Source of the DNA: Gordius sp. MW1
Taxonomy: Eukaryota; Nematomorpha; Gordioida; Gordea; Gordiidae
Assembly: GCA_964036665.1 (NCBI GenBank)
Contig: OZ038531.1
Coordinates: 15,438,168 to 15,502,167 of the forward strand
Reading direction: 5' to 3'
DNA length: 64,000 nt
The position numbers were made by a program, and so were the translations under genes. Numbering within the stretch: the first letter of the stretch is position 1; each line of letters opens with the position of its first letter. This document shows positions 59,249-64,000 of the stretch, piece by piece. A model generated the notes under the pieces. It did not search any database. It saw nothing but the letters and a program-made list of their open reading frames with translations, and was not told the origin of the DNA.

Positions 59249-62200
59249 TTAAGCGAAACCTTGAGGGTATCTGACAGTTGGAACCGATACTCTTTTGTAT
59301 GGAAGTATGTTGTCTTCTGAAATCGCTGCTGGATCTGGTCGTTTGACTACTCTCATATGGTCGGCGTGTTTTACTTGAGTTTTGTCACCCAATTGTACGT
59401 CATAGGTCAGGTAACTATTTTTCGTAAGGACTTGACCTTCTCTCCAACCTGGAGATCTGTCATTTTGTACCCAAACTTTTTGATTTGGAGCAAAATCACG
59501 GTATTCCAGGCCCCGGTTCCTGTAATACTTTTGTTTCCAAACGGAATCACTGATTTTCTCCTTCCGTGTCCATTTTAATTGGTCAAGAGTTGTTCGAAGT
59601 CTTCTATTGAACATACCTTCCCCCGGACTAATACCAGTGGTGGTATTTACCGTCGTTCGCATATTAAATAAAACTTGTAATAAATTTTCACGATCGTTTA
59701 GGCCTTGTCTCCTTCCCGCAAAAAATTTGTTCTTTATGGTCCTTATATATCTTTCTGCTAGGCCGTTCGTTCTAGGGTGGTACGGTGCGCCCCGAAAATG
59801 TCGAATTCCATTTCTTTTGCAGAAAGTTGTAAATTCATCTGATGTGAATTGAGGACCATTGTCACTTACTATATAACGGGGAAGCCCAAATCTGCAAAAT
59901 AAAACTCGTAGATTATAAATAATGTTAGATGTGTTAATTTGTTTTATAACCATAACTTCAGGCCATTTAGTGAGGGCATCAATGCAAACCAGCCAATAAT
60001 TATTTGATATTGGCCCCGCCAAATCAATGTGAATCCTTTCCCATGGTTTGTTGGGAATATTCCAGCTGGACATTGGTACTTCTTTCGTTAAAGGCCTACC
60101 TTCTTGGCAATTATTGCAACCATTTACAAATTGTTCTATATCCTTGTCCATGTTGGTCCAAAATACATAGTATCTCCCTGAAGATTTCATCGCTCCAATC
60201 CCAGGGTGCCCATTATGTAGTATATTTAAAACCTGTGACTTTAAACCAGAAGGAATAATAATTCTATTATTGAAATATAGTAGGTTATCTTCAAATGAAA
60301 GAAAATTCTTTAAATCAGAATATTTTTTAACTTTATCGTTAGAACTATCTCCTTGCCAATTATTTTGAAATAATTTAATAACTTCTTTTAAAATATCGTC
60401 TTTTAAAGTTTCGTTAATCAAAGTTTTTCTATTAATTGTTAAGTCATCAATTAGATTTAATTTAATTATTTTATCTTCAAGTTCCTCTTCTGGATCATAA
60501 TAATTTGAAACTGGAATTAACCTTGATAAAGCGTCGGCACATTTATTTGATGATCCCGGCATATATTTAATATCAAAATTATAGCGCATAAGTTTTGTAG
60601 CCCATCTGACTAAGCGATTATTTGTTACTTTACTCAAATCCCTATTAGGACCAAAAATTCTTTCCAAGGGGCGGTGGTCTGTAATTAATGTAAATTTCCT
60701 ACCGTAAATGTATTCGTGAAATTTTTGTATAGCAAACATGATTGCAGCAGCTTCTCGGTCAATAACCGAATAATTACGCTCAGCTGGACTAAGTGTCCTA
60801 GATGCGAAAGCAATCGGTCTTTCATGTCCGTTAAAAAATTTATGTGAAATAACAGCTCCTAAACCTGTTTCGGAAGCGTCGCATGAAATTATAATAGGTA
60901 TATTATTTTGATATGGAATTATTATTTTATCTGTTGAGATTAAGTTTTTTATATTGTTAAATGCCTGTTTTTCTGTTATAGTCCAATTCCATTTGACTTT
61001 AGTAGATGTTAATTTATACAAAACTGAACTTTTAGATTGCAAATTTGGAATAAAACTTCCAAGATAGTTAACTAGACCAAGGAATGATTTTAATTCTTTG
61101 CGATTAGTTGGTTCTTTAAATTTTTTAATTGCCTCCACCTTATCTTCACTAGGGTGAATGCCATTTGCATCTATCGTATGGCCCAAAAATTTAACAGATT
61201 TTTTGAACAATTGTAATTTGTTTAGGGACGTTGTTAATCCGGCATTTTTAATTAAATTTAGTGTTTCTAGTAAATTTTTATTATGATCTTCCTTGTTTTT
61301 TCCACTTATTATAATATCATCCATAAAAACACTTACGCCTTTTAAGCCTTTGAGCAAATTCCTCATATAACGGTGAAAAATTATTGGCGCTGTTGTTAAA
61401 CCGAAAGGAAGCCTTAAATATTGAAAATACCCTATATGTGTGGCTATGTTTAACAATTTTGAACTTTCCTCCGAAACTTGTAATTGCAAAAATGCATCTT
61501 TTAAGTCAATAATCGAAAATATTTTACCACCCGATATTTCATTCGCGACGTCCTTGAACGTTGGAAGAAGATCGTTATCCTTTGATAGATACTTATTTAA
61601 CGTCACTCTGAAGTCACCACATATACGGACGTCACCGGATTTCTTCCTGATGTTAACCGTAGATGTTGCCCATTTGATTGGAGTTGTGGTTGGATCGATT
61701 TTTCGAATAACCCCTTCACTTTCTAAACGTTTTAATTCTCTTTCGATAGCTTGACGCATTGGAAATGGTACCCGTCTCGCCATGTAGCTTATGGGACATG
61801 CTGTTTTTTCTACTTCAATCACGACTTTAAGGTCTTTAACTTTACCCAATTTTTGACTAAAAACTGTTGGAAACTGTTTAAAAATATCGTCTTCCGTTAA
61901 ATATTTTTCTTTATCGGAAATAACATTTAATTTAATGATTGGTGGAAGTGATAATTTGTATTTAATAATGTGAGGGATACCGAAAATCAAATTTCCTTTA
62001 CCTTTAATAACATGTACATCTATGACATGTGATTCATTGTTAACTTCTACCTTGGCACTGCATTTCCCCAAAGTTTGAATTTTGGTTTTGCCATAACCAT
62101 ATATCTCCGAACCCGGTATTAGTGGTGGTTTTCCTATGCTACACCACGTTGGTTCATCTATAACTGTGCAAGCGGCCCCCGTATCGAATTGAAACGTATA

Positions 62201-63046
62201 TGGTCTCTCATTGATCAAAACATCAATCTCCGCTTTTGTTGTCTCGTCTTTGTTTTTGAGAGCGGATATGTCTCTTGGCGGAAAAGGAGGATTGTTTCTT
62301 GGAGGAAAAGGAGGATTCCACCTGCAATCTCGGGCCAGATGATTTGCTCTTCCACACCTATAACATACGACTTTCGTGTTCCTAAAAGTGCTAAAATTAG
62401 GAACATTTTTAGAAAAATTATTATTCCAATTCCCGAATGTTTTATCCTGTCGTAATTTATTTATATCCAATTCGTTGGACGTTTCACCTTCAATTGATGA
62501 AAGAGCCAGCGCTAAATTTACGGTTTCATCAAACGTTATGTTACCTAAGGGGTATTTGGCCCTTAATTCAATATTTAGTCTAGGTAATTTGACCCCAAGG
62601 ATAAAAATATCACGTAAAATTTCGTCAGTTGGTAAATTATATTTGCATCGGTTTATAATATTTTTAAGTTTTAGTGAAAAATCTATTATACTCTCGCTAG
62701 TTCTCTCCAATTTAAATAATATTTCTCTGTAATGGTAAATTGAATTTTTATCTGAATATATCCTTATCAAAGATTCCTTTATTTCCTCATAAGTAACATT
62801 ATCTACCTCCTTAGGATATATTTGGCTCCTAATTTTGCTCAAATGTAAACTTCCGATATAAGACAATAATACTATTTTTCTAAAATCTCCTGTAATATTT
62901 CTAAGACGAAAAATTAATTCTAAATGATAAAGATAATCATCAATATTTTTTGTTGAATCATAAGGTGGTATATCTCTAACCCTATCAAGAGAATATCCAG
63001 AATCTAATTCGGATTTTGACCCAATGTCCGGCTTCTTCTCCGTCAT
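59249..63046 (-). CDS. Gag-Pol polyprotein of Ty3-type retrotransposon
   Basis: One uninterrupted frame of 1265 aa. Landmarks by residue: a retrotransposon Gag-like region 1-220; CCHC zinc knuckle C228-C231-H236-C241; aspartic protease DTGA 288-291; reverse transcriptase with D514 (IIDLKDAF) and the MDD box 575-577; RNase H starting SCDASETGLG at 721-730 with TDHRPL at 789-794; integrase zinc site H944, H947, C977, C980; catalytic triad D1008, D1062, E1098; and a C-terminal basic/chromatin-contact region after 1150. All catalytic residues are present. Gag and Pol are fused without a frameshift, so processing would depend on the protease alone. The start MTEKKPD is the first ATG after the leader; the stop lies 12 bases before the 3' LTR. 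Confidence 0.95.
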   Translation of the reverse strand: MTEKKPDIGSKSELDSGYSLDRVRDIPPYDSTKNIDDYLYHLELIFRLRNITGDFRKIVLLSYIGSLHLSKIRSQIYPKEVDNVTYEEIKESLIRIYSDKNSIYHYREILFKLERTSESIIDFSLKLKNIINRCKYNLPTDEILRDIFILGVKLPRLNIELRAKYPLGNITFDETVNLALALSSIEGETSNELDINKLRQDKTFGNWNNNFSKNVPNFSTFRNTKVVCYRCGRANHLARDCRWNPPFPPRNNPPFPPRDISALKNKDETTKAEIDVLINERPYTFQFDTGAACTVIDEPTWCSIGKPPLIPGSEIYGYGKTKIQTLGKCSAKVEVNNESHVIDVHVIKGKGNLIFGIPHIIKYKLSLPPIIKLNVISDKEKYLTEDDIFKQFPTVFSQKLGKVKDLKVVIEVEKTACPISYMARRVPFPMRQAIERELKRLESEGVIRKIDPTTTPIKWATSTVNIRKKSGDVRICGDFRVTLNKYLSKDNDLLPTFKDVANEISGGKIFSIIDLKDAFLQLQVSEESSKLLNIATHIGYFQYLRLPFGLTTAPIIFHRYMRNLLKGLKGVSVFMDDIIISGKNKEDHNKNLLETLNLIKNAGLTTSLNKLQLFKKSVKFLGHTIDANGIHPSEDKVEAIKKFKEPTNRKELKSFLGLVNYLGSFIPNLQSKSSVLYKLTSTKVKWNWTITEKQAFNNIKNLISTDKIIIPYQNNIPIIISCDASETGLGAVISHKFFNGHERPIAFASRTLSPAERNYSVIDREAAAIMFAIQKFHEYIYGRKFTLITDHRPLERIFGPNRDLSKVTNNRLVRWATKLMRYNFDIKYMPGSSNKCADALSRLIPVSNYYDPEEELEDKIIKLNLIDDLTINRKTLINETLKDDILKEVIKLFQNNWQGDSSNDKVKKYSDLKNFLSFEDNLLYFNNRIIIPSGLKSQVLNILHNGHPGIGAMKSSGRYYVFWTNMDKDIEQFVNGCNNCQEGRPLTKEVPMSSWNIPNKPWERIHIDLAGPISNNYWLVCIDALTKWPEVMVIKQINTSNIIYNLRVLFCRFGLPRYIVSDNGPQFTSDEFTTFCKRNGIRHFRGAPYHPRTNGLAERYIRTIKNKFFAGRRQGLNDRENLLQVLFNMRTTVNTTTGISPGEGMFNRRLRTTLDQLKWTRKEKISDSVWKQKYYRNRGLEYRDFAPNQKVWVQNDRSPGWREGQVLTKNSYLTYDVQLGDKTQVKHADHMRVVKRPDPAAISEDNILPYKRVSVPTVRYPQGFA

Positions 63047-63084
63047 CTTGATTGATAATTGCTAGTTAGGTGTGGAAGGGTTTT

Positions 63085-63096
63085 TCCTCGTCGCCA
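63085..63096 (-). promoter_or_regulatory. Putative primer-binding site
   Basis: On the - strand TGGCGACGAGGA begins two bases after the 5' LTR. The TGG start fits a tRNA CCA end. I cannot say which tRNA it pairs with. Confidence 0.6.
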
Positions 63097-63098
63097 GT

Positions 63099-63375
63099 TG
63101 TAACGAAGTGGCCGGGGGTATTGTCCTAAACCATACACTAAATCGACAGAAAGGCACAGAGAGACTCTTTTATTAAATAAACACGGCTTTTTATAGATAA
63201 CTGCGAGTAATAATTATAAAGAAGGACATACATAATCAAATAAGAGATACCAAGTACGGTGTAAACTAAGGTGTATTCAAATGGCTACGATTATAATCAA
63301 ATGTCTGTGACCGCGCTCAAGTATAGTAAAAACGCGTGTATTCAAAAAGGCTACCTTAAATACTACTCCATTACA
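63099..63375 (-). repeat. 5' LTR
   Basis: 277 bp and nearly identical to 58960-59236. It would carry the promoter for the element on the - strand; no TATA box is clear. Confidence 0.95.
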
Positions 63376-63380
63376 GTAAT

Positions 63381-63620
63381 TTTTCCCAAACCAGTTTTTT
63401 CTTTGAAGCACATTGGGGGCAAGTGTTTGGCTTTACACTCCCAACACTTCGTTCTTTTCAAGATTGGAGGCCGGAGCAACGGTTGACCTCCAGACACATT
63501 TCGTCGTTGATCCACGTTCGTATCGACCGCAGCCCTCTCCTGTCTTGGTCGTCTTGGAGATCTTGGGCGTTGTGTGCACGACCTCCCGACCTGGCCTAAC
63601 GGACCCAGAGAGTGCGTCAA
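63381..63620 (-). pseudogene. Open frame split by the LTR retrotransposon
   Basis: The frame on the - strand (start 63620) is rich in Arg/Pro and then shows KCWECKAKHLPPMCF, a C-x2-C-x3-H-x4-C arrangement like some retroelement zinc knuckles. It runs into the retrotransposon at 63380. If one copy of the target duplication is removed, the same frame goes on at 58959 for about 30 codons to a stop at 58867-58869 without a break. A different - strand frame in 63400-63660 is also long and open (SGNRREVKAIKLDALSGS), so the true frame is uncertain. It may be an older retroelement or a host exon. Confidence 0.4.
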
Positions 63621-63789
63621 GTTTTATAGCCTTGACCTCCCGTCTGTTTCCACTTTTATTAAAATGAATACCGGAACCTTTTCGTTCCTAGATGCCGTGG
63701 ATGTCACTTCCAACTCCACGTCGCATCATGCTGCATTTATTCTCATCTAAATAGAAATAAACGTTGAACATAATTATATAGCATTAAAC
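63621..63789. other. Short unassigned stretch
   Basis: It lies between the split frame and the pol remnant; no motif is called. It could belong to the same old element as both neighbours. Confidence 0.35.
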
Positions 63790-64000
63790 AATTTTAATTA
63801 TTCCACGTGCCTAATTTCAAATTTATTTTCATTTAAGTCCTTAACTTTATAAACTTTTGTCCCTAATTGTTCAATAATCACACCTAACACCCATTTAGGT
63901 TTACCCAAATAGTTCCGGTTCAAACTTTCTGGTTTACCTTTAACGTTGGACCACTAATACTGGGCGATGTTTGGTGCTCAGTGAACTTTAAAAAGTCTGG
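63790..64000 (-). pseudogene. Second Ty3-type pol, integrase C-terminal remnant
   Basis: On the - strand the frame reads GKPKWVLGVIIEQLGTKVYK, then VKDL and EIRHVE, stopping where Ty3 elements usually have RHVDQL. This is the C-terminal (GPY/F-type) region of integrase. Stops upstream in the same frame (near 63955) show decay. The element continues past the window edge. It differs from both the CsRN1-like element and the intact element. Confidence 0.65.

Larger units (their letters stand above)
58960..63375 (-). mobile_element. Ty3-type LTR retrotransposon, apparently intact
   Basis: 4416 bp with 277-bp LTRs at 58960-59236 and 63099-63375 that differ at one base by my reading (59219 G against 63358 A). 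The target duplication is GTAAC (58955-58959) and GTAAT (63376-63380). On the - strand the order is 5' LTR, primer site, one gag-pol frame, a purine-rich AAAGGGTGGAGTAG, 3' LTR. Near-identical LTRs and an undamaged frame indicate a recent insertion that could still be mobile. The single-frame gag-pol resembles mag-like Ty3 elements, but I do not claim the clade. Confidence 0.95.

Overview
The window is nuclear DNA from an invertebrate metazoan. It is AT-rich and holds spliced genes with GT..AG introns, several kinds of eukaryotic transposon, and no bacterial gene organisation. Many introns are very small (36-44 bp), mixed with introns of several kb, and one Ty3 family is CsRN1-like with a tRNA-Trp-type primer site. 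Both facts are compatible with a flatworm or another lophotrochozoan, but this placement is weak and I do not name a species.

Four protein-coding genes can be modelled exon by exon, with reading phase preserved at every junction and totals divisible by three. (1) An Hsp110/HSPA4-type chaperone, + strand, 5604-17495, 16 exons, 878 aa. (2) PTPA, the PP2A phosphatase activator, - strand, 24296-26121, 9 exons, 293 aa. (3) A rhodopsin-class peptide-type GPCR, + strand, 37580-50876, 7 exons, 525 aa, with a 9.2 kb first intron. (4) SNRNP70 (U1-70K), - strand, 53227-57826, 11 exons, 435 aa. A fifth, partial candidate encodes a small membrane protein just upstream of SNRNP70 on the same strand (57976-58606). 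The genes share no pathway: protein folding, phosphatase activation, neuropeptide-type signalling and splicing. Hsp110 and PTPA are convergent, and so are the GPCR and SNRNP70.

Most remaining DNA is transposon-derived. Left end (1-5 kb): a decayed CsRN1-like Ty3 pol with its 3' LTR, an RTE-type reverse transcriptase remnant, and a deletion derivative of the same CsRN1 family bounded by LTRs and an AGGGT target duplication. Hsp110 introns carry a 1.5 kb foldback element, a TIR element, an MITE fragment and a FLYWCH-domain remnant. From 19.1 to 21.3 kb lies a composite element with a central minisatellite; related copies lie at 30.9-31.9, 42.7-44.5 and 53.9-55.6 kb. Its shape (subterminal inverted repeats, central tandem repeats, terminal hairpin) resembles Helentron-associated elements. 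A second foldback element abuts the PTPA stop codon. GPCR introns and flanks carry short hAT-type MITEs with 8-bp target duplications. A 1.1 kb hAT-like element lies at 51.35-52.48 kb with a truncated relative at 29-30 kb.

The right end holds an apparently intact, young Ty3-type LTR retrotransposon on the - strand (58960-63375). Its gag-pol frame has 1265 codons, and I see one difference between its 277-bp LTRs. It is inserted in an older open reading frame that stays in register across the insertion. Remains of another Ty3 pol reach the window edge.
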